This document shows positions 31,971 through 43,378 of a DNA stretch of 64,000 nt, piece after piece (the stretch's first letter is position 1; each line of letters starts with the position of its first letter). The notes beneath the pieces are model-generated. The model was not told the origin of the DNA and did not search any database. It worked only from the letters and a program-made list of their open reading frames with translations. This DNA is from Typhlomys cinereus (Eukaryota > Chordata > Mammalia > Rodentia > Platacanthomyidae). Both the position numbers and the translations under genes were made by a program. The stretch spans positions 1,757,001-1,821,000 of the forward strand of contig JALPQD010000241.1 in NCBI GenBank assembly GCA_023101885.1. The letters are read 5' to 3'.

Positions 31971-32994
31971 CTTGAGGAGAATAGATTGACAAAAGTGGCA
32001 GAATACCCACAAATATTAAAGCTGAGAAAAGGTGTCTATGGCTTATTATATTAGTTTTTTTACTTCTTATGTTAGATTTTGTCCAGTAATTCTTCTTTAA
32101 TTTGTAGACTGGTGTATTTTCAGAAAAAAATATTTTAGCCAACACATTAAAGCACTATGCTCTCTAAGACTAAAAGCTAGCTGAGGTCTTGGTAAGTTCA
32201 GTCATGTACATACTGTGTACCAAGCCCCCCAACTCTGCCAGGTGAAGCCCACGATTAACCATTCCTAGCACAGCCTTTGAAACATGGATGGTTTCTTTTC
32301 GTTTACTCAGTCCTTGCAAAACTTGGTTTCCCAAGTCAACGATCGCTTTCACTCTGTATCAAATCTCAAGTATTTTTAATTGAAACATAAAATATGGTAG
32401 CTAGTCTTAACAAAGGAAATGGCCACATTGTAACAGCTCCTACATCTGGTCTTATTTGACTCAGTCCCTTTGCTCTTACAAATTAGTTAAAGACTAATTT
32501 GTTAAGGCTATTTCTAGACTCCCTCCTTACTTTCAAATAGCCCCTTGGTTCTTTAATGGTATACAGGTAACAAAATAGCAAAGTGCCTGAAATCAGGAAA
32601 TAGTAGCTGAGGCTCCAGACTTTCCCAGCCATGAGTCATGAGAGCTAGGACAGTCTTCTGTGCTTTGGGTCTCAGGAACCCCATGTAGGAACTAGGGCTA
32701 AATGTACTTTATATTTTACAGGGATTGTAATATTTACCAGCCTACACAATATAGACAACAAGCAAACCAGACATATGGAAGATGATCTTTAACAGTTTGA
32801 GGTGTAGTTTGCCTGCAGGTGGAAGCTGTAGACTGTCTCACTTGTACTCCAAAAGCAAAGTGCAACATTCATGCCATGCCAGGATGCCCTCCTGGCAGGA
32901 TGCTCTCGGGCTCTTGTAGGGTTCATGGCTTGCTTTGCCTCACACAACCTCAGGGTGGCTAAGGAAACGAGTTTTCATCCATGCCCTCAACTAT
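31971..32994. other. unannotated spacer between inverted arms
   Basis: About 1 kb without a recognised gene or repeat. Confidence 0.45.
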
Positions 32995-33108
32995 CTGCTG
33001 GAGACAGCGCCTCACTGCAGTTTGTGTCTCAGAAGTGGGGTGGAGACTGCCTTACTCACAGACTGTATCAGAAGCTTTGGGAGGGGAATATTTTTTATAT
33101 ACACACTT
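32995..33108 (+). repeat. unidentified dispersed inverted repeat, arm B
   Basis: Counterpart of 31788-31904 in the opposite orientation. Homology begins at TCTGCTGGAGACAGC and ends at ATACACACTT; flanking sequence on both sides is unrelated between the arms. It lacks the TG tracts next to arm A. Confidence 0.85.
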
Positions 33109-34094
33109 CTCTTGATAACAGTTCTCTGGGATTCTCTTCCTTAATGTATGACACTAATACAGCTGCTGAAAAATGTCCTGAGGACAAGATCAGCCCCTAA
33201 TGGACTCAGCAAGTACCGGAGAGTTGTCCGAGGAGTCCTTCAGAACACAGGTGAATAAACGGCTGCCCTCCCTACAGTGCCAAACCACTCCCCCGACTAG
33301 CTGTGGAAATTTTGGTTCCTGTGAGTACAATAGGTAGGCAGGTTAGTAAAAAGACTTCAAGAGAGGTTAGCTCACATCTGTGGTTAATCTATCTTGAGTG
33401 ACACTCCAGTTTACCCACCCATAGGACCCACCCACCGTCCTGGCACTCCAGCCTTCCCTTGCTCAGTTTTCCAGCATCTACTTTCCTTTTCACCCTGGGG
33501 TGAGGACATTGTCAGCTGAGCACTTTTCCTGAGTTTCCATGATTTCTAAAAAAACTGTAGCAGGTCTCTTCTGACCTCTGCCCTTTCCCATTATTGCCCT
33601 GAAGTCGACTGAGAAGATCTCAAAGTGTCAGGAGTCTCTTCTGACATCCCTTTGTGTCCCTTAGTTGAGGGCTGCTCAAATCCTGAGCAAAGAGCTCACA
33701 GCCCCAAGTTCAAATGATAGCAACTCCACTTGGATTCTGGCTGATCCCCAATGTATCTGTTCTGATTCTCTCCCTGGGTTTTGGGTACACATTGAGCAGA
33801 GTTGAAAATACTGCTGTGACATCTGGGACTAAGGCATGGGAAGAACTCTGGGTTCCATGGTATAAAATGGGGTGATGGTGGGCCCCAAAAATAGAGACCA
33901 TCTGATAGCCTAGAATGGAGTGCCAGTGACAGCTGATGCTTGTCTGTCACCTGGCGTGGCACACTCGGGACCCCAATGGAGCAGAATAGAACTGGCCAAT
34001 CAGAGACTTGATTCTGAGCTAGAGACAGCCTTGGAGGAAATCCACATGGAGAGTCTGACCCTTAGGCAGGACAATTACTTGCTGGTCTAGTCAC
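33109..34094. other. unannotated stretch
   Basis: No gene or repeat recognised. Opposed open frames under 110 codons only. Confidence 0.45.
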
Positions 34095-34395
34095 TGAGAC
34101 AAAGTATCGGACAGAAAGATCTCAATGGAGGTCTATTTTGGCTACAGTTTCAAAACACCATGACTGGGAAGGCAGAGTTCACCAGAGCAGGAGGATGGGG
34201 AAAGACACGCCTCATTTCTTGGTTGATCAGGAAGCAGAGAGCCCTCGGCCGGAACTAAAAATGATACCCATTCGAGGTCTACCCCAGAATCACATTTCTA
34301 CTAGCTTGACCCCACATAACAAGGTTCTATATCTCTTAAAATGATACTAGCTGGGGGTCATGATTCCAAACAATGAGCCGTGGGGGCGTTATACA
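34095..34395 (-). mobile_element. MT-type MaLR LTR, antisense
   Basis: CTACAGTTTCAAAACACCATGACTGGGAAGGC, GGTTGATCAGGAAGCAGAGAGCC, CCCATTCGAGG and CTGGGGGTCATGATTCCAAACAATGAGCC follow the antisense MT order. Confidence 0.6.
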
Positions 34396-34635
34396 TCCAA
34401 GCCGGAGCAGTAAGTGACCAGCATGGTGTTTGTGGGTGTGAATTCAGCTGGAGCACAGAGAGGTGCTGCAGAATGCTGGGCCAGAGCCTCCCCTCACATC
34501 TGGCTCCAACCCCTGAGCACTCACCCGTCCACCCTCACTTGACATTGAGAGTCAGGGCAGTTCATCGAAGAAGAAACAGGTATTCACAATAGCAGAGAGG
34601 CTTCGAGAACACACATTCTTCCTGAATCAGATTCA
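34396..34635. other. unannotated
   Basis: No feature recognised. Confidence 0.4.
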
Positions 34636-34892
34636 AATTGGTCCTCCCTACCTATTCATTCCACATCTATGGATTCAACCCACCAGAAGTTGAAGGTACT
34701 AATAAAGCAAAATGCTTTTATACATGAATTTTGGTGCTGTCGTTCTTGAAACAATATGGTGTATCCATTATTTACATGGTACTGTAAATAACCTAGAGGT
34801 ACATGACAGGATGGGGCAGACTGTGTGTAAATGGTGTGTATTTTCTACAAGGGACTTAGTCATTGGAACACTTTGATATTTGCTGGCTTCTG
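34636..34892 (+). mobile_element. MER2-like Tigger DNA transposon fragment
   Basis: TTGGTCCTCCCTACCTATTCATTCCACATCTATGGATTCAACCCACC, then ATTATTTACATGGTACTGTAAATAACCTAGAGG and ACAAGGGACTT resemble the non-autonomous TcMar-Tigger MER2 consensus. Ancient and without coding sequence. Confidence 0.65.
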
Positions 34893-34921
34893 TTCATTCT
34901 ACTCAGATACAATATTAGTTA

Positions 34922-34923
34922 TG

Positions 34924-34959
<36 letters not shown>

Positions 34960-35198
34960 AGAAGGCAGTGTGTGTCCCTGTGGAAGCTCAAGGATGATTA
35001 TTTCTGGAATCACCTTGGATTGCTTCTAACTCCCTTTTGCTTCACTTTGGGATTTCCCAGGTTCTACTTTGCAAAACCAGAAGGGCAGGTCTCTGCCATT
35101 TCCACCTGGCATTTGTACATGAGACCTATAATCCTAACTCAGGTCCTCCTGCTTGCGTGGCAGAGTCTTAACCCCCAAGCCATCTCTCCAGCACAGAC
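34922..35198 (-). mobile_element. lineage-specific tRNA-headed SINE, copy 5, antisense
   Basis: TG run (34925-34958) as the complement of the CA tail, then CTGTGGAAGCTCAAGGATGATTATTTCTGGAATCACC, CAGGTCCTCCTGCTTGCGTGGCAGAGTCTTAACCCCCAAGCCATCTCTCCAGC as the antisense head. Confidence 0.88.
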
Positions 35199-36225
35199 AA
35201 GGCACTCTCAAGATAAGTGCAGGACAACCTTCCAGAGTGTGAAGGAATTAACTGGACAAGGCTGCCAGGACACAAAACAGTCTCAAGGAGAGAAGCAGCA
35301 AACATCACATTTGAGACAGAACTGAAAGGAGCTATGGCAGAACCTGAACACTGGGTTCTAGGGATGTTTAGAGTGTGAAAGCATAAGGAGGGTGAAAACT
35401 TTGTGTTTGAGAACACAGGTGCAGTACTGTAGCTATGACAAGCTCTTTGCAGTGTTTGGTGCAGGTGTGGATGGGAAGAAATAATCTTGAGTCTACTTCT
35501 TCTATTCAGAAATCTGCAAGCATTATTTTACCTTTGCTGTGATGGACTACTCCTGAGATAGTCACTGTATCTTGACAAGACACCCACTTGTCTCTGCACA
35601 GCCAAGTAAATCTGTGCTTGACTTTCTGACCGACAAGGGGACAGATGCTTGTGAGGCTGTAAACTCTGGCATCTCATTTTCCTGCATCTTCCTACTTAAA
35701 AAAACAAATTTCTAGCATTGTCTTCCAAATGCCAACATCTTGAATATCTAGATCCCCTTTTTCTGATCAAAATCACAGACTTTCTTCAGTCAACTCACAT
35801 GACATACCTGATCCTGGTCACTTCATGCATTTCGCCTTGACCAGGGATTACATGGTAGAAAATCTTTACAGTGTGCCAGGCTGTTTATCAGTATGTCCCA
35901 TGGCATCAGCATGGATACAGCAATAAAGAGAAAACACAGATCAACATAAGTAACAAAGCAACTGGTGTTGAAGTTCACACTTATCTATTATGTGTTTTGT
36001 TAGTAACAAGAAGAAAGGAGTATGGGCATCCCAAACACAGTGTGATGATAATTAACATTAGCCTTCCATCTGTGTCCGAAATACCATGCCCTAACTCATG
36101 TATGTAAAAAGATTACTTTAGTCCCAATTGCTTAATCACTTAAGGGAACAGAAATAGTCACGAACATGATATATTTCTACAGTTAAAGTATTAATTTAAT
36201 TTTAAATTTAAATGCTTATTATTAA
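35199..36225. other. unannotated, possible L2 remnant
   Basis: About 1 kb. CAGTGTGCCAGGCTGTTTATC..GGATACAGCAATAAAGAGAAAAC (35870-35940) resembles the L2 phrase gtgccaggcactg..ggatacagcagtgaacaaaac. Nothing else recognised. Confidence 0.4.
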
Positions 36226-36545
36226 GGAGTTGAGGTGATAGGTCTGTTGATAAGGTGTTCACCATGCAGGCATTGAAGATCTGAGTCATTTCCCAGAACT
36301 CACATTACAAGACCAGATGTGGCTGAATGCACTTGCAATCCCAGCATTGGGGAGGCAGAGACAGGCCAATTTCTGAAGCTTCATGGAGCCAGCCAGCCTA
36401 GTTGAATCTGAAAGCTCCAGGCAAAATTAAGAGATGCTGTATTAAAAAAAAAAAAGGTCTACTCTCAGGCTGCCATATGTACGCACACCAACCTGCAAAT
36501 GCATGCACATAATCACATGAAAACACATACACAAAAAAAAATATT
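36226..36545 (+). mobile_element. B4-type SINE
   Basis: GAGGTGATAGGTCTGTTGATAAGG head, CTGAGTCATTTCCCAGAACTCACA, then B1-derived CTTGCAATCCCAGCATTGGGGAGGCAGAGACAGG and CAGCCAGCCTAGTTG, an A12 run, and a CA-rich tail ending in A8. Confidence 0.85.
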
Positions 36546-36877
36546 TTAAAGGACAAAAGAAGATAATGTAGAGAGTGATAAAAGACACAGGGCCAAAGAA
36601 TCTACAGCTATGAGATGATTGCAAGGAGTAAGAGAGAAGGTCAAGCAAGGGTGATCCTCAAGAAAGACCAAAAGCACACACTGCAGACCCTCCCCACTGA
36701 CCCGCCAGGGCTGATCCCCACACAGCATACAGAGCCAAAAAGTCCAAAATCCAAAATATTTGAGCACCAACATGATCATTCTGTGGAAACTTGGCTTCAT
36801 ACACAAAATTGTTTAAAATATTATATAGATTGGCATTCAGACTATGACTGTAAGTGCATATGGAACACAACGTTTTA
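36546..36877. other. unannotated
   Basis: No feature recognised. Confidence 0.4.
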
Positions 36878-37005
36878 TGTTTAGGGTATGTTGGCACTTG
36901 CCTGTGCTCCCAACACTCAAAACACTGAAGCAGGAGAATCAGGAGTTCGGGCTCATCCTTGGCTACATAAAAAGTCAAAGCCATAGTCTCAGGAATATAT
37001 GGGGA
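36878..37005 (+). mobile_element. B1-related SINE
   Basis: GTTGGCACTTGCCTGTGCTCCCAACACTC, GAAGCAGGAGAATCAGGAGTTC and CATCCTTGGCTACATAAAAAG. Confidence 0.7.
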
Positions 37006-37261
37006 GGAGGAGACCTATGTCCTACCATACATAAGTAAATATTTCAAAATTTCCTTAAAAGTCCTAAATCTAAACCACTGCTGGTCCCAAGCATTTCAGA
37101 CAAGAGATTATCAGTCTGTATCTGTGGGTCTCCTGTAACAATTCACCATCTGGACCTCAGGTCATCTTCACTCTCTCCAAACAGGTCTTGTCTATTTTCT
37201 CACGCTCTACCCTAAGCAACAGTGCTGCTTCTATCCAGTAAGACCAGACTTGATTAAAAGA
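37006..37261. other. unannotated
   Basis: No feature recognised. Confidence 0.4.
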
Positions 37262-37375
37262 CTGAAGAGCCAGGAATGCTGGCATATAGACACAGAGGCC
37301 AGTCTCGGCTATATAACAAGTTTGAGACTAGCCTAGCTTACATAGGATTTTCAAAAAGGAAAAGAAAAAAGTTTA
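37262..37375 (+). mobile_element. B1 SINE with internal deletion
   Basis: GAGCCAGGAATGCTGGCATATAGACACAGAGG, GTTTGAGACTAGCCTAGCTTACATAGG and an AAAAAGGAAAAGAAAAAA tail. The usual CCCAGCACT segment is missing. Confidence 0.65.
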
Positions 37376-37694
37376 AAGCAGTGTCGAAGAAATGGTACCT
37401 AAGAAAGAGGATTCTGTCCCCAAGAAAATTGTAGTTTTGAGACTTTGAGGCATGGAACTTCAAGCAAGAGCTATACCAGAAGGAAGTTGGAAAAACACAA
37501 CCAAAAGAAATCTAAAAGTATCTGCCATTGCTAGTGTCCCATCTGTTTTATTCCTAAGGGCAATATAGGCCTGGTATAAATTTATTAAAACTTTATGAGG
37601 TCTGTTGAGGCCATGAGCACATTTTCCCAACTGAACTAACCAACATAAATATATTAATGAGCGAAAGAAGACAGACTATTTGAATTCAGGAAAT
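37376..37694. other. unannotated
   Basis: No feature recognised. Confidence 0.4.
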
Positions 37695-37852
37695 CTCAGG
37701 GGAGCGAGCAGAGTGAATAGAAAAAAGGAAGGAGAAAGAGTGGAAGAAGAAGAGGGAAAGAAGAAGAGTAAAGAAGGGAAGGGAGAAGAAAGAAAAAGAA
37801 AAGGAGGAAAACAGGAGGAGGGCAATGGGGAGGAGGAAAGGGGGAGGATCAT
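37695..37852. repeat. purine-rich (GA) low-complexity tract
   Basis: Irregular GAAGAAGAG/GGGGAGGAGG runs with only scattered pyrimidines. Confidence 0.85.
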
Positions 37853-38044
37853 GTATGGCACCATGCCTGTCCAAATTCATCCTCCTAGGCTTTGTGCAGG
37901 GAGAAATTCTCCAACATAATCATTATTGTCATTTCCCACTAATGGTGAATTAACACTACAAATTTCCACCTTCACAATCTTTAAAGGAGGTAGTCATGTG
38001 TGCTCGTTTTCTGATTATGTAATTTGTAGTTTGAAATCAGTTTT

Positions 38045-38048
<4 letters not shown>

Positions 38049-38087
<39 letters not shown>
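38049..38087. repeat. poly(T), 39 bases
   Basis: An uninterrupted T run of 39 with no recognisable SINE or LINE body on its right. Either a retroposon remnant cut down to its tail, or length inflated by sequencing/assembly. Confidence 0.9.
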
Positions 38088-38090
<3 letters not shown>

Positions 38091-38820
38091 CATTGATTTT
38101 TCATGCTTAGCAAATTTTTTTTCTCCCTGTACTCTTTACCCTGATTCTGAATCATGGCCCAGGGCTATGGAGTATGATGATTTAGATGGATGGAGACCCA
38201 ATCAGAGACTGACAGGGGACAGGGATTGCACCCCCAGTTGAAAGGTTTCTATCTGTTCTTTGCCTAATCTGACTGTGTTCAGATGAACATGTGGCAGGAA
38301 CAATAAAAGAATTTCTAAAGAGGGAAAAGTTCTCCTTGCCAAGTGCTATCCAAATCACAGCCTCAAGGTGATTGGCTCAGTGTTGGCAAAACGCAAACGA
38401 ATCCAGGAAAAATAGATTCATTTCTGAATGGCCCTTGTCATTTCGGGGATTGAGGAAGCAGAAAAGCCACGGAGAGAAAGAGACTTCATTCCTCCTCCAG
38501 CAGAGTATTTGCGTGAGTCAAGCATTGTGGGACTTCCTCCAATTCAGGCTTGTTTGGTGACATCCCATCCCACCCTCCAACCAAGAGCAGAAATGGTGCT
38601 TTATTCACTCAATGCTTATTAAACACTGAGTATGCATAACTACCATGGACTTGCTCATGACTAAGAAAGTTCCCAAACTAATGCAAGACATAAGCACAAA
38701 ATTTTGGCTTGATAAGGAAAGGACTTTAAGGCTGGCCGATCATAGCACTGCTGGAAGTCCATTCCGTGGCTTCTGAGGACAATGACAAGGATCCAAACAC
38801 TGAGGTGAAAATTTCAGCAG
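38088..38820. other. unannotated stretch
   Basis: No gene or repeat recognised. Confidence 0.45.
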
Positions 38821-38880
38821 AATTGATTGGTGATTGGTTGACGATTGATTGATTGGTTGGTTGATTGATTGATTGATTGG
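38821..38880. repeat. (TTGA)n imperfect microsatellite
   Basis: TTGATTGG and TTGATTGATTGA units. Confidence 0.9.
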
Positions 38881-39504
38881 GCCAATAAAGGGATAATTCT
38901 GTATGCCTGTTGAGTTGTTTCATCTTGAGTGGCAGTAACCAAATAGGAAATAGAATGTAGTGAAGAAAACATGCAAGTTAAGAGAATACAGAGAAGGTGG
39001 GGCTCTAAGTGAGAAAAGGGGACTCTCTCCAATCAGAGAAAACAGAAGACTCCCACAGATGCTAGACCTAAACTCTGAAAATTACAGCAGAATTTCATGG
39101 GGTGGCATAGGCGGGCAAGGCACTCTTGGTTAAACACCTACAGGAGCAAAGTAAGAAGGCAGTTGGGAAACAGAGAGCTGCCTAATTCAGCGACAATAGG
39201 ACATTTATTCATTTGTCCTTTTGGGACTCAATAAGGGAAAGAACCACTGGCCTTATCTTTGGACTCCATTACAGCAGGCTAGAAGGCACATAGACTGACT
39301 GACTCAAAGGGGAATAGTAAGGGGCTGGTCAAGAGAACCTCAAATGGACTGTGCAGATGGGTTAATGTATATTAGTAATGGTGACTTGAATAAACTGTGT
39401 CAATTTAAATTATGTGTATATAAATTATTCTGCCAGAAACCTAATTATATATGCACATGGGTATATATTCATGTACACATATGTAGTTATTCACAAGGAT
39501 CCAA
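38881..39504. other. unannotated stretch
   Basis: No gene or repeat recognised. Confidence 0.45.
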
Positions 39505-39614
39505 ATCACTACAGAGGTGTGGTGAATCAGGCCTAAACTCAGTAACAGAAATGAGAGCTTCAAGAGTTTGAGGCTAACCTGGGCTACACAGTAAGACCCC
39601 TCCTCATCTCAAAA

Positions 39615-39650
<36 letters not shown>
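39505..39650 (+). mobile_element. B1-related SINE 3' part with CA tail
   Basis: AGAGCTTCAAGAGTTTGAGGCTAACCTGGGCTACACAGTAAGACCCCTCCTCATCTCAAAAG, then (CA)17 at 39616-39649. Confidence 0.75.
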
Positions 39651-40298
39651 ACACACAAAAGATGATAATTAGGTTTCTGCACCAGCCCACTGCCTCCACT
39701 CCTTATACACTGACAACTGACCCAGCTTCCCATTGTGAAAATCAACTTGCCCAAATTTCTTCGGTAGGACTCTAAACCAGCAAGGCCTTCCCCTCCTCTT
39801 GCTAAGGGGTAAGAATATGGTCAAACATATACAACTAAATTCTCTTTAGTTCTCTCTCTCTGGTTCTCTCTCTCTCTCTCTCTCTCTCTGTTCCTCACTC
39901 ACTCACTCCTTTTAAAAGTTTGTTTACAGCAGATTGCTGCAAGGAAAGAAAATTTTCCAGAGCTGTATTATACTTATCTGTTTTAGTATTTTCACACAAA
40001 ATGGTGCATATTCAAAAATGAGTTGGTAGTAATGTTTCAGAAAGTTAAAACATGGAGGGAGGGAGTTTTGGGGTGTGTATATAATATATTCAAACTCCAG
40101 CTCTACCTTCCCCAAAAAACAATTTTGGAATATAAGCCAACAAAAGCTTAATTACTGATTATTGCTCAGAAGAATAAAGCATAATTCTTACCCTTTTATA
40201 TTCTTCCTTGCTACTGGTTAGGTGCATTGCACATATTATACAGATTCTTTGTTTTGGCCCAGTTTTGTGAGAAGTTTCTTGTGGGTTTTTGTTTCTTT
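39651..40298. other. unannotated, with CT microsatellite
   Basis: (TC)n at 39851-39889; otherwise no feature recognised. Confidence 0.5.
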
Positions 40299-40440
40299 GT
40301 TCATTTTTTCTTACTATATAACCCTGGTTGGCCTGAAACTTACTATGTAGCTCCAGGCTGGCTTTGAGTTTGTGGCAATACTCCTGCCTCGACCTCCCAG
40401 TGCTAAGATTCCAGGTATGCCCCACCATTCCTGACTTATA
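40299..40440 (-). mobile_element. B1 SINE, antisense
   Basis: ACTATATAACCCTGGTTGGCCTGAAACTTACTATGTAG, CAATACTCCTGCCTCGACCTCCCAGTGCTAAGATTCCAGGTATGCCCCACC. Confidence 0.88.
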
Positions 40441-40689
40441 TTAATCAGTTTGCTACAACGAAGCCACCATGTAGGTACTCTTAAGGACATTTCAGAATAC
40501 AACTGGAAAATAAAGCTCAGGGAGGACAGGGCCAGAGTCCTTCGCTTGTGTTCAGAAATAATAAGTGTGGCATACTCCAGAAATAACTCAGCAGTAGACT
40601 GAGTCATTTGTCCAATGCAATCTGCTAGGGTTGCAGCGGGCTTCTGTTGCTCAGCATTTATTATTAAAACTTAAACATATTAAATACTA
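40441..40689. other. unannotated
   Basis: No feature recognised. Confidence 0.4.
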
Positions 40690-41015
40690 TTAGTCAGCCT
40701 TTCATCACTGTAACAAAATATTTGCAGTAATAACTTATAAAGAGAAAATGGTTATTCCGGTCCAATGACATCATTGCTTTGGGCCGCTTATAAGGCAGTT
40801 CATCATGGCAGAGACAAATGGTAAGACAAGCCATTCAGCTCATGAACCCAGAAGCAAAAAGGAGGAGACTTGGATTCCACAATCCCTTTCATGGGCATGA
40901 CCCTCTAGCTTTGCCTTTTAAAGCTCCACAACACTCCACAACAGGTCCATCTTGGGAGCCAAGACTTTGACGAAGATACTTCTATGGAACATTTGAGCCA
41001 GACCACAGCAGGCAC
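40690..41015 (-). mobile_element. MT-type MaLR LTR, antisense
   Basis: TTAGTCAGCCTTTCATCACTGTAACAAAATA, TAAAGAGAAAATGGTTATTCCGG, AGTTCATCATGGCAGAGAC, CATTTGAGCCAGACCACAGCA: the complement of the MT order. Confidence 0.7.
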
Positions 41016-42009
41016 AAAATGTCTGAATAATACCACAAGGACTGATAGGATATTGACTACCCGATACTCAAAGATTAATATGTAAGTTGTGTAAGGAAGA
41101 CAGCAGGCTACAGTTGCTGCTTGGCATGTGCATAATCCCTGAGCCAATCCTCTGATGTGACACTTTCTGTGAGCTGCGGATGTCAGAGTCACTAGGGATG
41201 CATCATACAGCGTTCGAGAGCTGGAACTGAGAGTAGACAGACAGAGATGCCTAGCTCGACTGATAAGACACACGTGCATCTTTCCATTCATTAGAACCAA
41301 TCCATGCCTGCAGGAGTGCCCTGAGTTAGGCCCCGGAGTCCTGTTGTCTGCCAGCTCTGACTCTCCAACCTTCTGGGAGCATCTACAGCCCTTGACGTCC
41401 TTCCCCTAAACTCTTCTGTGTAGTTTTGCTAGATATATTTCTGTGGATTGCAACCAGTCTGCCTGCCTTTGAGTAGTCCCAAATGAGAACAAACAAGCAC
41501 CTGGCTGTAAACAGATGTGCCAATCATATCTAGGAAGGATTGTGGTCTTCGGGGAGCAGAATCGGTAATATCCTTTGCCCTAAGAACCATATAATAAGAA
41601 CCCACTGTGTTCAGTATCCCATGACAATAGCTTTCAGAGTGAGACAACATGCAAAGCCTTTCATCCCACACTGCCTACCTCGTCTTCAACATCCCTTCAA
41701 TTTATGGGGCCCACAGGAGCCGTTGGATCACTGATGTTTCAGTTTTCCAGAGATTCTGTATTAAGTAATCCCTCAGACTTTCCAAGTGTGGCAACATGCT
41801 TGCTGCTATCTTCTTGTTCCAAAATTTATCTCAGAGGCTGAGTTGAGCAAACACAAACTACCTAACAGGTGAGTGTGGGCACCACAGAAGCAAAGTTATG
41901 ACTACTAGGGGAAAAAAAAAGCAATTCCCTTTTTGAGCATTTGTATCTACCTCAACTAAATAGAACATGGTTTAAAAAAATCAGGTACATCACATATTTA
42001 GTGGTTGCC
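41016..42009. other. unannotated stretch
   Basis: About 1 kb without a recognised gene or repeat. The 131-codon antisense frame overlapping its left part (40905-41300) begins inside the LTR and has no known features. Confidence 0.45.
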
Positions 42010-42130
42010 GTTTTTAGCTTCTGCTTCTTAAGTGCCCACTCTGCACCACAGTCATTTTAGGTACTTTCATTTTTATTCCATTTAACCATCACTGTTGAGG
42101 AAGCCACTCGCAGTGGCTAAGTGGTGTGGG
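42010..42130 (+). mobile_element. MIR SINE fragment
   Basis: AAGTGCCCACTCTGCACCACAG, TTTAGGTACTTTC and ATTTAACCATCACTGTTGAGG resemble the MIR 5' half. Confidence 0.45.
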
Positions 42131-43044
42131 GATGTGCTCAGTACCTGCAGCCTCCCAGCACAAGAAACAAGATGGTAACTCACCCAGCCTTCACCAAAAA
42201 TCCTTCCAGTAATGACTTTCAAGATGCATGGTACCTCACGGGTAGATCCACCCAACCCTCATTGCTTCTGAATGGGAGCTCACATCAGGAAAAATGACCA
42301 CAATGAAAGTCTCTAGAATTCCAACCCTTTGTACTATCCCACCCCCCCCATGAAAGTCTCCCTCGATCTCTTGTGCTGAGTATTAGGCCGATTCCCTGCT
42401 TCTTACACGAATTTTGCAAATCTTGGGCTTCATAAGAAGCACTGATTAGCACCGCTTTGTCTTTCTATTTCCCCACTGTCTCTATCAATGTCAATTCTGC
42501 CTTGCTTTGGACCATGTCTGAGTTCCCCCTGCCCTTCTGCGGAGCAGCTGCAGGCCAGGTTGCCCTGGGCTCATTTTTGCAGCATGGAGTCATTTGGGAG
42601 TGGCCAGAGACAGCAGAGAAGCCAGAAGAGGAACTGACCGGGGCTGGTTTCAAGGGCAAGGGAACAGCTGGCATTCAGGAGGCCTCTGCCAGCACGGAGC
42701 GGACAGAGCAGGCCCCAGGGAACAAGAGAGCAGAATGTCCAACAGCCAGAAAGAGCCGGAGCCTGATGAGGCTTAACTGTCCCCAAGGCGGTGCTGTGGG
42801 CATGAACAGGTGTTCTCGCAGCTGATTGGACAGCTTGGCTTCTAGCGGCGCTGTGAGATGGGCTGCTGCAAGCAGGGAATTACAGACACATGTGGACTAA
42901 GAAACACCAGGCTTTTATAAAGCATTTCGGAACAGCAGCTGGGATAGATACATAATCCTAGAGAATAGAAACATTTGCCCTTTAGTCCTTCCAGATGAAA
43001 GGTAGCACAAATTAGGGCCACCCTACCCCCGCCCCAAAAGGTAG
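42131..43044. other. unannotated, G+C-richer at 42520-42860
   Basis: No repeat recognised. A 122-codon frame (42457-42825) has no recognisable family. TTTATAAAG at 42915 is TATA-like. No promoter or exon claim can be supported. Confidence 0.4.
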
Positions 43045-43195
43045 TATGATCTTTATAGGAGGGGCATCACCTAGGAGCTGGTCAGAATGCAAATTCTCAG
43101 GACCCATCTCAAACCTGCTGTCTCAGAGCCTATGTTTTAACCAAATCTCCAGGAAGATTCCTAAGCCCATTGAAGTTTGCAGAGCACTGGTCTGC
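43045..43195 (+). mobile_element. MER5A-like hAT-Charlie element, copy 1
   Basis: GGGGCATCACCTAGGAGCTGGTCAGAATGCAAATTCTCAGGACCC, TTTTAACCAAATCTCCAGG and TTGAAGTTTGCAGAGCACTGG align with the non-autonomous MER5A consensus. Confidence 0.85.
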
Positions 43196-43378
43196 AGCAG
43201 CGACTCTCATAAGTGTGGCTCCCAAATCCAGCAACAACATCACCTGGGAGTTTTGTAAAGGTGTGAATTTTCAGGCCCCATTCCCAGATCTCCCGGATGG
43301 AGCTCAGCATGAAATTTTAACAAGTCATCCAGAAGACTCTAGTGCATGTTACGATTTGAGAAGCACCGAGCTGGAGTA
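43196..43378 (+). mobile_element. MER5A-like hAT-Charlie element, copy 2
   Basis: AACATCACCTGGGAGTTTTG, AATTTTCAGGCCCCATTCCC, AATTTTAACAAGTCATCC and ACGATTTGAGAAGCACCG: a second head-to-tail copy directly after the first. Confidence 0.85.

Noticed and set aside
39616..39649. CRISPR-like or satellite array suspicion for repeated short motifs
   Set aside because: All short-period arrays here are simple microsatellites without unique spacers; the DNA is mammalian.
42457..42825. 122-codon open frame with moderate G+C
   Set aside because: No recognisable protein similarity, and similar-length frames exist on the other strand in the same place.
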